Shown here piece by piece: positions 1 through 5,314 of a stretch of DNA of 7,431 nt. Position 1 is the stretch's first letter; each line of letters opens with the position of its first letter. The notes under the pieces were generated by a model that worked only from the letters and a program-made list of their open reading frames with translations, was not told the origin of the DNA and ran no database searches. The DNA comes from Nitrospira sp. UBA5698 (GTDB lineage Bacteria; Nitrospirota; Nitrospiria; Nitrospirales; Nitrospiraceae): the NCBI GenBank assembly GCA_002420115.1, contig DIHK01000033.1:1-7431 (forward strand), read 5' to 3'. Made by a program: the position numbers and the translations under genes.

Positions 1-282
1 GCGGTCAAAGACTGGGCCTGGTTCGGATCCCTGCGTGAATTTGGGGACTGGTGGTCAGCTCGCAACTTATTGCACGTAGACGTGGCCGGCAAAGCCGATC
101 GAATGATGGTATCCATCAATGCACCACGACGAATCTCCGGTGTGACAATCGAAGTGCCGATCGGGTGGACCTTGTTGCCGCAAAGAGGAGCGAGGCAAGA
201 TGGGCACGCAATCACTCTGGATGTGGTCGAGCAGACGAGGGTGCTCCATTTTGCGGTCGCCGGGGTGCAACGGGACTTCTAG
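1..282 (+). CDS. C-terminal 93 residues of an unidentified protein (5' truncated by window edge)
   Basis: The frame is open from the first base to a TAG at 280-282, so only the C-terminus is visible. It begins AVKDWAWFGSLREFGDWWSA, an aromatic-rich helix-like stretch, followed by about 65 residues of alternating hydrophobic and polar residues that read as beta strands. The end is VLHFAVAGVQRDF. A Trp-Trp helix followed by a small beta module resembles the tail of some large polysaccharide deacetylase-like proteins, but this is a weak impression because no catalytic residues are in view. It is the only convincing + strand gene and converges on the lipoprotein gene, whose stop is 119 bp away. 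The internal ATG codons at 106 and 109 are unlikely starts because the open frame continues smoothly upstream of them. Confidence 0.6.
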   Translation, partial: AVKDWAWFGSLREFGDWWSARNLLHVDVAGKADRMMVSINAPRRISGVTIEVPIGWTLLPQRGARQDGHAITLDVVEQTRVLHFAVAGVQRDF

Positions 283-401
283 GTGAAGACTGCCATCTCG
301 TCTCCTTTAGCCTAGGCAAAACCCAGGGTGGAGGGGAACGGACTCCATCCCTCTTACCGGTAGCCCGTCCCGACCATCTCGCCCCGTGATCATGCCCTTC
401 G
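283..401. other. Convergent intergenic gap
   Basis: This is the gap between two genes that end facing each other. I looked for a bidirectional terminator and found only a weak GAGGG/CCCTC pairing around 332-354 with no T-run on either side. Nothing else is supported. Confidence 0.4.
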
Positions 402-1043
402 TCAGCTGCCGAATTTCGCCGGAAACTGTTTCGCGATGGCATTCGTCAACGTATCGGCAATCACATAGACATGATGCTCCATCGCCGTCCAGGTCTCGTC
501 CTCACCCTGGTAATCTTTGTCCTGAAACTTGTTGATTTGAAGCACGTGATGGCCAATATTCGTGGCGAAGAGGCTGCGGACCGTGTCCTTGGGGAGGTGC
601 GGATTGATCTGACTAAAAAGGTTGGCGATCTCGTCGGAGATCGAGGCCCCTGTCGCTATGGCCGCCTCCTGGCGGCGCTTATCCCCGGCGACAGTGGCAT
701 CGGAGTAGGCCTGAATGATCTCATCGTGTTTTGTGAGGAGGGTACGAAACCGCCCAGCTGTGGTATCGCCGTAGAACGGAACCAATGTCTTGGCCATATC
801 TCGTGCGTTGGCCGCCACGGCTTTCTCTGCAAAATCTCGAGATCTCCGATCACCTTTCGCGTTATCCATCACGACATGGCGAATCCAAAACACGTGTCGA
901 GACCACTCATCACGCAACACGGCCTGTAGGTCGGCCACGGTGACCGGATGTGGGTCAGAGAGAGAACTTCCTTCATGTGCGCAACCCCCTAGGCCGATGA
1001 TGGTGAAGACCAGCAGTGCAACAGAGCGATGCAGTGTATTCAT
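402..1043 (-). CDS. Helical periplasmic/outer-membrane lipoprotein, function unknown
   Basis: The product is 213 residues. The N-terminus MNTLHRSVALLVFTIIGLGG-C is a type II signal peptide: positive n-region (H5, R6), hydrophobic core, lipobox LGGC with the lipidated Cys at 21. Ala at +2 favours the outer membrane. The mature part is almost entirely helical and has two related halves. Residues about 43-106 contain WSRHVFWIRHVV, LVPFYGD and LLTKHDEII. Residues about 158-211 contain LFATNIGHHVLQI and IADTLTNAIAKQFPAKF. This layout (W-x-x-H-V-x-W-x-R, then P-F-Y-G-D, then a C-terminal QFP-x-x-F) recalls a family of small helical proteins often misnamed acetylglutamate kinase in Firmicutes; that link is from memory. 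The start is supported by GGAAGGAG five bases before the ATG. No enzymatic motif is visible. An 11-bp-spaced repeat array lies upstream. Confidence 0.88.
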   Translation of the reverse strand: MNTLHRSVALLVFTIIGLGGCAHEGSSLSDPHPVTVADLQAVLRDEWSRHVFWIRHVVMDNAKGDRRSRDFAEKAVAANARDMAKTLVPFYGDTTAGRFRTLLTKHDEIIQAYSDATVAGDKRRQEAAIATGASISDEIANLFSQINPHLPKDTVRSLFATNIGHHVLQINKFQDKDYQGEDETWTAMEHHVYVIADTLTNAIAKQFPAKFGS

Positions 1044-1048
1044 GGCAA

Positions 1049-1056
1049 CTCCTTCC
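1049..1056 (-). promoter_or_regulatory. Shine-Dalgarno site of the lipoprotein gene
   Basis: GGAAGGAG on the minus strand, followed by TTGCC and the ATG at 1043. It is the strongest ribosome site in the left half of the window and fixes the start. Confidence 0.8.
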
Positions 1057-1145
1057 TTATCGTAAGGTTAGATGGACGTCCTTTTTATCCTGCAGCACAG
1101 GTAATGGTTCTAGGCCCTCAAGACAATGCAGGTGATCTAACGTGA

Positions 1146-1151
1146 CCTATA
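1146..1151 (-). promoter_or_regulatory. Candidate -10 element for the lipoprotein gene
   Basis: TATAGG on the minus strand, about 95-100 bases before the ATG. The place where a -35 box would sit with 17-bp spacing reads ACACGT, which does not fit consensus. It lies at the edge of the TGTAAAC repeat array. That arrangement is typical of activator-dependent promoters, in which a response regulator replaces the -35 contact. The box itself is only a moderate match. Confidence 0.35.
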
Positions 1152-1155
1152 CCCG

Positions 1156-1200
1156 GTTCACATGTCGAACGTGTAAACGTCATGTAAACAACAGGTAAAC
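1156..1200. promoter_or_regulatory. Response-regulator-like operator: three TGTAAAC repeats at 11-bp pitch
   Basis: TGTAAAC at 1172-1178, TGTAAAC at 1183-1189 and GGTAAAC at 1194-1200 are spaced exactly 11 bp apart. An inverted, one-mismatch copy GTTCACA lies at 1156-1162. Tandem half-sites spaced by one helical turn are the usual target of OmpR/PhoB-family winged-helix regulators. TGTAAA-N5-TGTAAA fits the published WalR-type consensus TGTWAH-N5-TGTWAH. The array lies between the end of the barrel gene and the lipoprotein gene, in the expected activator position for the latter. Which regulator binds cannot be told from the window. Confidence 0.55.
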
Positions 1201-1231
1201 AATTGCAGCAGCCCAAGGAGTGTGACAGGCG

Positions 1232-2251
1232 TTACAGAAACAGGTACAGCGCAGCCACAACACCAAAGAATTCGGAAGTGTTCTTCCCTCTGAGACTGAA
1301 CCATGGACCGGCAATCAGACCGACGTGTTGCGTGAAGTGGTATTCTACGGCCGGCGCAATGGAGAGAAGATTACTGTATCCTTTGCCTACCATCGCCGGC
1401 TCACCCTGTGCACCGATGCCTGCGGTTCCAGAGAAGTGCGTGGCATTGATCGTCTGGAATCCGATATCGAGCGCGAGAACGATATGCCGTGTCAGCGTAT
1501 ATTCCCCCGCAACGGTGAAGGTGGTCACGGATCCTGGCTCAACACGACCCGTAGTGTCGAATCCTCCACCGTAGGTATTGAATCCGCGCACCGTGACGGG
1601 CGAGTAGAAGCCGTAAGATGCATTCAGGCGGTACCTCAACACATGATCTCCTCCCAGCCGTAGTACTTTCTGCAAGGCCAGGCCCAGGGTCGTACCAAAC
1701 GAGCCACCTCCAATCCCGCCCAGATCCACCGTGGACGGCCCGAGATCGTTATAGCGACCAGTCGGAAAGACTTCTTGAACCCAGAACAGCACATGTGGAA
1801 CCCATGAATCCGAATCGCCTTTCAGTACTTGGAATCCTAGCTGTACGGGCAAGTCGCCGAATCCTGAGAGAGAGTCGCGTGATGAGGAATTCTCAAGCCA
1901 CTGCGGTGCAATCCCGATGTCCACCCGGTTTGTTAAGCCGTAGATGAAGAACGTTTGTTGAATGATCGTGCGAGACACGGTGGCCGAATGCAGGCGCCAA
2001 TTGTCGTTATACAGTCCTCCATAGCGTGTATAAAAGAAGTACGGCTGAACGACAAGACGTCCAGGGTCGAGTGTGCGACCTCGCGTGGAAAGCAGTGTTC
2101 CCGTGAACCAGGGATCGGAAGACGGGTGCGGGGCGATTTCGGAGTTTTCACACCACCCGGATTTTGCGAAACAGAAGGATGAGATGACCATGAGCAGAAT
2201 GAATGCGGATAGAGTTTCTGCTGGAAGCGTGTGTGCGTGATCATTGGGCAT
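1232..2251 (-). CDS. Outer-membrane beta-barrel protein, MetA-pathway/phenol-degradation-type
   Basis: The product is 339 residues. A hydrophobic segment at about 14-29 (LSAFILLMVISSFCFA) reads as a signal peptide, with a weak n-region that has no Lys or Arg. The mature chain is a run of alternating strands with short Gly/Asp/Asn turns, for example LVVQPYFFYTRYGG (residues about 66-79), VDIGIAPQWLENSS, FGDLPVQLGFQVL, LRYRLNASYGFYSPVT, IAPAVEYHFTQHVGLIAGPW and the C-terminal FGVVAALYLFL. An end rich in alternating aromatic and hydrophobic residues suits a BAM-inserted barrel. The phrase GFGDLPVQL followed later by a strand with FPTG resembles the Phenol_MetA_deg (PF13557) group of putative outer-membrane channels; the substrate is unknown. 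An in-frame TGA six codons upstream limits the start to this ATG. The preceding TCTCTCGTCGTT has no good Shine-Dalgarno site, so translation may be weak. Confidence 0.85.
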   Translation of the reverse strand: MPNDHAHTLPAETLSAFILLMVISSFCFAKSGWCENSEIAPHPSSDPWFTGTLLSTRGRTLDPGRLVVQPYFFYTRYGGLYNDNWRLHSATVSRTIIQQTFFIYGLTNRVDIGIAPQWLENSSSRDSLSGFGDLPVQLGFQVLKGDSDSWVPHVLFWVQEVFPTGRYNDLGPSTVDLGGIGGGSFGTTLGLALQKVLRLGGDHVLRYRLNASYGFYSPVTVRGFNTYGGGFDTTGRVEPGSVTTFTVAGEYTLTRHIVLALDIGFQTINATHFSGTAGIGAQGEPAMVGKGYSNLLSIAPAVEYHFTQHVGLIAGPWFSLRGKNTSEFFGVVAALYLFL

Positions 2252-2445
2252 AACGACGAGAGAATGTCAGACTATTACTGAGGGACCTTCAGGGTAAAAT
2301 CTGAAAGCAGAGGGATCGAGAGGATAAAAGCCGGTGCCGTTTGTGACCCCTAGTTCTTGAGGAAAGACTGTTCTGAAATTGTCTGTAGCACGGTCAATTA
2401 CCAAGTCCTTTTCTCTCCAGACGATAGCGACTCTCGTATCACGAA
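2252..2445. other. Intergenic gap upstream of the barrel gene
   Basis: This 194-bp region must hold the barrel gene's promoter and any terminator of the DUF2294-like gene. The only structure seen is a short imperfect dyad at about 2279-2295 (CTGA...TCAG) with no T-run. No convincing promoter pair could be chosen. Confidence 0.3.
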
Positions 2446-2826
2446 TCAGCGCATTGTCGATTTGACGAGCGGCTCATGCAATTTGATAATGAGCGTACTA
2501 CACCCGACCTCAGGATCGAGGTCAGTGAGAATGTTTTGAATCTTTACACCAATGGCCTGCTCAATGCGTCCTTGTAGTACATGCTGACAAGAGTCGAACA
2601 GGGCACGATGAAATCGACGGAGCAGCTCATGACCTTCAGGTGACCTGGCCAGTTCCGTCTCTGCTGGAATGGACCTGCTTCGGGCTGATGTGACGTAGAT
2701 CAGCTCATCATACACGTGGGCTTGTACGTGCGAATAGTTGGACTTCATGAACTCTGTTTGAAAATCTAAGACTGCGAGCATGACCGCATATTCAATCTCA
2801 GCTTTATTGGTGACCACTCCAGCCAT
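2446..2826 (-). CDS. DUF2294 / MpsC-like domain protein
   Basis: The product is 126 residues, the usual single-domain length. The N-terminal helix (residues about 8-29, EIEYAVMLAVLDFQTEFMKS) is followed by a strand DELIYVTSARSRS (40-52). Next comes the best-conserved part, ELARSPEGHELLRRFHRALF (58-77), then RIEQAIGVKIQNILTDLDPE (87-106) and a final strand TLIIKL (111-116). The order eLa-SPEG-elL-R-aL, then IE--GvkV--il-DlDP, is characteristic of the DUF2294 family (PF10057), whose members include MpsC, linked to a sodium/membrane-potential system in Staphylococcus. Its biochemical role is not established, and no partner transporter is seen here. It starts 3 bp after the stop of the 71-residue gene, with GGGGA as a modest ribosome site at 7-base spacing, so the two are surely co-transcribed. 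Confidence 0.82.
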   Translation of the reverse strand: MAGVVTNKAEIEYAVMLAVLDFQTEFMKSNYSHVQAHVYDELIYVTSARSRSIPAETELARSPEGHELLRRFHRALFDSCQHVLQGRIEQAIGVKIQNILTDLDPEVGCSTLIIKLHEPLVKSTMR

Positions 2827-2829
2827 TAT

Positions 2830-3045
2830 CTATTCCCCATCCGCGCGCCAAGAGCGAATCCACTCTCCAGTTTCAGGGTCTTCAAGTTTTGTGCTGAAGC
2901 GATCTCGAAGAAAGGTTTCTTGTCGCTCGGTGAGTATTGGTGGGCCGATATGATGACAAAGAGATGAGAGTTCCAACTTCGATACAGGAACCTCTACGCC
3001 TTCCCAGGCTGCCATGCCTAGATCTTCAGCCGTCAAGACTTTCAT
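2830..3045 (-). CDS. Small protein of 71 residues, unrecognised
   Basis: The start at 3045 is chosen because GGAGG lies six bases before the ATG. The frame stays open up to an ATG at 3111, but that extension reads through a strong hairpin and has no ribosome site. The product (MKVLTAEDLGMAAWEGVEVP... to ...GEWIRSWRADGE) is soluble and slightly acidic. It has a short N-terminal strand and helix, a Cys-His-His at 30-32, a helix at about 40-50 (ERQETFLRDRF) and a PETGEWI turn near the end. I do not recognise a family. Its stop is 3 bp from the start of the DUF2294-like gene, so the pair is an operon and the two may act together. Cys30, His31 and His32 could bind a metal, but nothing else supports that. 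Confidence 0.72.
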   Translation of the reverse strand: MKVLTAEDLGMAAWEGVEVPVSKLELSSLCHHIGPPILTERQETFLRDRFSTKLEDPETGEWIRSWRADGE

Positions 3046-3082
3046 GCTTCGCCTCCGGTGAGATGCGGGCCGATCTATGAGG

Positions 3083-3117
3083 GAGGCGATGGACGCTCGA
3101 ATGAGCGCCATCGCCTC
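3083..3117 (-). terminator. Strong 15-bp hairpin after the isocitrate dehydrogenase unit (no U-tract)
   Basis: Arms GAGGCGATGG (3083-3092) plus CGCTC (3094-3098) pair perfectly with GAGCG (3103-3107) plus CCATCGCCTC (3108-3117), with one bulged A at 3093 and a GAAT loop. It starts 10 bases after the stop of the 116-residue gene and lies 38 bases before the ATG of the 71-residue gene. No run of T follows on either strand. It may therefore be a non-canonical terminator, or a 3'-end stabiliser or processing site that sets different levels for the genes on either side. Confidence 0.6.
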
Positions 3118-3127
3118 GATGCGCGCC

Positions 3128-3478
3128 TCAGTAGGCTTTGCTGAATCCGGCTTCGCCGTCGTAGTTCCACAGCTTTTGTGCGGCGGACCACCACCAGCCC
3201 TTCTTGGTCAAGGCGTCCAGGAACGTATTCACATCCGCATCCTGCACATCCTTGGTGGCCATGAACCGGCACCGGTACCAGTTCACTTGAAGGAGATCGG
3301 GACTCACAAAGCCAGGCCAGACCTTCGTACCTCTATTTGAGATGAATTCACATTTGAACGGTCCGATATCGTCGAACTTCGGGATGCCTTTGTCCGTGAT
3401 GATGTACATATCGATGCCGACGAGCTTGATCTCTTTCTTCTTCTTTGTCGCCTTGGCGGTTTCGGTAAATGTTGGCAT
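3128..3478 (-). CDS. Detached C-terminal domain/subunit of Thermus-type isocitrate dehydrogenase
   Basis: The product is 116 residues. The start at 3478 is set by AAGGAG seven bases before the ATG. After a lysine-rich leader (TKKKK, 11-15) come LVGIDMYI (19-26), FISNRGTKVWP (45-55), WYRCRF (67-72) and a C-terminal YDGEAGFSKAY (106-116). In the same order the C-terminal extension of Thermus thermophilus isocitrate dehydrogenase, as I recall it, has VVGVDVFV, MISNRGTQVYP, HYRCRF and FDGEPGFTKA. Rickettsial enzymes carry a similar tail. The family match is therefore to a domain normally fused to the dehydrogenase. Here it is a free protein 34 bp downstream of a dehydrogenase that lacks it. The likely role is a structural or regulatory subunit of the enzyme. 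The two genes are in different frames, each with its own ribosome site, so this is not a simple sequencing frameshift. Confidence 0.85.
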   Translation of the reverse strand: MPTFTETAKATKKKKEIKLVGIDMYIITDKGIPKFDDIGPFKCEFISNRGTKVWPGFVSPDLLQVNWYRCRFMATKDVQDADVNTFLDALTKKGWWWSAAQKLWNYDGEAGFSKAY

Positions 3479-3512
3479 GGAATATCTCCTTGTTGAGTCT
3501 GTGCGCTCAGGC

Positions 3513-4529
3513 TTAGGCCTTCGCGTGCATTTTGTCCACGATCGCTTGCGCGTACTCGTCGGTCTTGGCGGTGCCACCGACGTCGTAGGTCACATGCTTT
3601 CGCTCGTCGAGCACTGCGAACATGGCCTTCTCAATACGAGCGGCAGCAGCTTCTTCGTTGAGCCAACGAAGCATCATGATCCCGGAGACCAAGACGGCCG
3701 AAGGATTGACCTTCTTCATGCCGGCATATTTCGGGGCCGAGCCGTGCACAGCTTCGAAGATCGCGCAGCCGTCGCCGACATTGGCGCCAGGCGCAAATCC
3801 CAAACCGCCAACCAGTCCAGCGCAGAGATCGGTCAAGATGTCGCCGTAGAGGTTTGGCAATACCAGGCAGTCGAACTGGGCCGGATTTCGTACCAACTGC
3901 ATGCAGCAGTTATCCACGATAATGTCACCTGACTCGATGTCCGGATACTTTTTAGCGACCTCCCGGAATGCATCCAGAAAGAGTCCGTCTGTCATCTTCA
4001 TGATGTTGGCCTTGTGGACGCAGAAGATCTTCTTACGTCCGTTGGCCTTGGCCCACTTGAAAGCGAAATCGGCGATCCGATAGGAGCCCGGCCAGGTAAT
4101 GACTTTCAGACATTGCGCGACTTCATCCGATACCATGTGTTCGATGGCAGCATAACAGTCTTCAGTATTCTCGCGGAAATTGATGATGTCGATCTTGTCC
4201 CAGGGTCGCTTGAGCACGGGGATGAGTTTCGCCGGCCGCACATTCGCGTAGAGATCAAAGACCTTACGGAGGGTCACATTGGCGCTCTTGTGTCCCGTAC
4301 CGATGGGTGTGGTCGTGGGCCCTTTGAGGGCGACCTTGTTCTTCGCGATGTTTTGAATAGTCTTGTCGGGTAGGAGGGTGCCGTACTTTTCAAGACAGTC
4401 CAAACCGATGTCTTCGTACTCCCACTTGATGTCAACCCCGCTCGCATCGATGACGAGGCGCACCGCCTCGCAAATTTCCGGGCCGGTGCCTTCTCCCGGT
4501 AACATCGTGACAACATGCTGTTTCCCCAT
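3513..4529 (-). CDS. icd: Isocitrate dehydrogenase, catalytic subunit (probably NADP-dependent)
   Basis: The product is 338 residues and interconverts isocitrate and 2-oxoglutarate + CO2 in the cytoplasm (oxidative or reductive TCA cycle). All substrate residues are present, with E. coli Icd equivalents in brackets: Ser82 (113), Asn84 (115), Arg88 (119), Arg98 (129), Arg119 (153), Tyr126 (160), Lys173 (230), Asp206 (283), Asp230 (307) and Asp234 (311). The motif KSANVTLRK (81-89) separates it from isopropylmalate dehydrogenase. The cofactor loop HGSAPKYAG (262-270) carries Lys267, Tyr268 and Val274, matching NADP-type Lys344/Tyr345/Val351. Tyr315 matches Tyr391, but Gly319 replaces Arg395. 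The sequence follows the Thermus enzyme closely (TLRK-F--YANVRP, IEHM, GGLGFAP-AN) but stops where that protein continues into its C-terminal domain. The start at 4529 has GGGAGG seven bases upstream; an in-frame ATG at 4568 has no such site. Confidence 0.95.
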   Translation of the reverse strand: MGKQHVVTMLPGEGTGPEICEAVRLVIDASGVDIKWEYEDIGLDCLEKYGTLLPDKTIQNIAKNKVALKGPTTTPIGTGHKSANVTLRKVFDLYANVRPAKLIPVLKRPWDKIDIINFRENTEDCYAAIEHMVSDEVAQCLKVITWPGSYRIADFAFKWAKANGRKKIFCVHKANIMKMTDGLFLDAFREVAKKYPDIESGDIIVDNCCMQLVRNPAQFDCLVLPNLYGDILTDLCAGLVGGLGFAPGANVGDGCAIFEAVHGSAPKYAGMKKVNPSAVLVSGIMMLRWLNEEAAAARIEKAMFAVLDERKHVTYDVGGTAKTDEYAQAIVDKMHAKA

Positions 4530-4539
4530 TGCAAAACCT

Positions 4540-4556
4540 CCCTTAAGCAGCAAGGG
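4540..4556 (-). promoter_or_regulatory. Hairpin overlapping the isocitrate dehydrogenase ribosome site
   Basis: On the transcript, CCCTT (4556-4552), the loop GCTGCTT and AAGGG (4544-4540) form a short stem whose 3' arm is the start of the AAGGGAGG ribosome site. The pairing could reduce translation, but five pairs is modest and may be chance. Confidence 0.3.
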
Positions 4557-4711
4557 TAATCGGACCATCCGTTCCCTTTAATTGCTGGTAAATGCAAGTT
4601 GGAGTCCAGACTGTTGTAAGCCCGTGCGACAAGGATGCAGCTCGAAACGTTCATTAAGTACTGGAAAATCACGACTCGCCGATTCATAAAATGGGGTAGG
4701 GTTTTCGAGGA

Positions 4712-4780
4712 AGTGCATGGCTCGTGCATTGATGCACGACTTGCACGGTGCCTGTGCATCGATGCTCAGCGGAGGAGCAC
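4712..4780. repeat. Cluster of GTGCA dyads (nested palindromes)
   Basis: TCGTGCAT (4722-4729) and ATGCACGA (4732-4739) form a perfect 8-bp inverted repeat around a TG centre. Outside it, GTGCA (4713-4717) and TGCAC (4742-4746) form a second, outer pair. A near copy, TGTGCATCGATGCTC (4753-4767), follows and contains the perfect palindrome GCATCGATGC (4756-4765). A further stem TGCTC/GAGCA lies at 4763-4767/4775-4779. Five GTGCA or TGCAC pentamers occur in 46 bases. This may be a multi-site operator for the dehydrogenase gene, which starts about 190 bp downstream, or an RNA structure at the 3' end of the stress-protein transcript. Confidence 0.55.
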
Positions 4781-4849
4781 GCAACTAGAGAGATGGCCGG
4801 AAGAGCGATGTCGAAGTCTGAAGTGGAGGCGGCCTGGATGGGTGACTGT

Positions 4850-5251
4850 CTACTGTGAACGAACCACGAGCACAGAGGCATCAATCTTGGAAAGCAATTG
4901 CTCCGCGACTGAACCGATGACCCATCGTTCCAGCGCTTGGCGATGTGAGCTCCCCAATACCACAAGATCAGCCCCCCATTCTCGTGCACCGTTGGCGAGG
5001 GCGTCGACGATTCCAGTTACGCCGTACATGGCCTCGGTGTATAAGACACGGGTGTCCAGGGTCACTCCGTCGCCAATGGTGGACTTGGCCTGTGTTAACA
5101 ACTTGAGACAGGCTTTGGGGTCGGTCTCCTCGGTGGCAACATGGACAATGCGGAGCGTCCCATGGTTGGAGATAGCTATGTGCTTCGCTTCCATCAAGGC
5201 TTTCATGGAAGTATCTTTGCCGTCGATTGCTGCCAGAATTTTTGCGAACAT
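4850..5251 (-). CDS. Universal stress protein (UspA family), single domain
   Basis: The product is 133 residues, close to the usual 140-150. The first strand KILAAIDGKDTSMKALMEA (4-22) has the Asp10 that contacts adenine in ATP-binding members. Next come RIVHVA (34-39), a helix at 46-60, a strand and helix at 65-92, ADLVVLGSS (94-102), WVIGSVAEQLL (110-120) and the final strand ASVLVVRS (125-132). The ATP signature G-2x-G-9x-G-S reads G100-S-S-H103-x9-G113-S114, so the second glycine is His. Nucleotide binding may be altered, though one substitution does not exclude it. It lies 63 bp downstream of the SulP carrier gene on the same strand and is probably co-transcribed with it. Small UspA proteins often accompany SulP carriers. 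A palindrome covers its ribosome site. Confidence 0.92.
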   Translation of the reverse strand: MFAKILAAIDGKDTSMKALMEAKHIAISNHGTLRIVHVATEETDPKACLKLLTQAKSTIGDGVTLDTRVLYTEAMYGVTGIVDALANGAREWGADLVVLGSSHRQALERWVIGSVAEQLLSKIDASVLVVRSQ

Positions 5252-5252
5252 C

Positions 5253-5266
5253 GAGAGGCGCCTCTC
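5253..5266. promoter_or_regulatory. Perfect 14-bp palindrome over the stress-protein ribosome site
   Basis: GAGAGGCGCCTCTC ends one base before the ATG at 5251. Its upstream half, as read on the coding strand, supplies the only purine-rich ribosome site (AAGAGAGG, nine bases from the ATG). In RNA it would fold as a 5-bp stem with a GCGC loop and hide that site. As DNA it could be an operator. Confidence 0.5.
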
Positions 5267-5314
5267 TTGATCTATGATGGGTGAGTGAAGGGGGCAAATA
5301 GTGGAGTGAGGCGT

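Larger units (their letters stand above)
4530..4849. other. 320-bp intergenic region between stress protein and isocitrate dehydrogenase
   Basis: No gene is seen. Besides the ribosome site next to the dehydrogenase, the notable content is the GTGCA dyad cluster at 4712-4780. I could not select a convincing -35/-10 pair for the dehydrogenase, although the size of the gap suggests it has its own promoter here. No terminator with a T-run follows the stress-protein gene. Confidence 0.45.

Noticed and set aside
1089..1132. Inverted repeat CCTGCA/TGCAGG as a terminator
   Set aside because: The arms are only 6 bp, 32 bases apart, with no T-run on either strand.
3046..3111. Upstream start (ATG at 3111) for the 71-residue protein
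   Set aside because: That ATG lies inside the 15-bp hairpin and lacks a ribosome site, whereas the ATG at 3045 has GGAGG at ideal spacing.
3479..3577. Upstream extension of the 116-residue protein to an ATG at 3577
   Set aside because: The extension overlaps the 3' end of the dehydrogenase in another frame and reads as Arg/Lys/Pro-rich noise. The ATG at 3478 has a good AAGGAG site.
3342..3932. A 196-codon + strand open frame
   Set aside because: It is antisense to the split dehydrogenase genes, and its composition is explained by the codons of the genuine minus-strand proteins.
4530..4568. Upstream start (ATG at 4568) for isocitrate dehydrogenase
   Set aside because: The added 13 residues are not part of the family's N-terminus. 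GGGAGG precedes the ATG at 4529, and MGKQHVVTMLPGEGTGPE fits the usual beginning.
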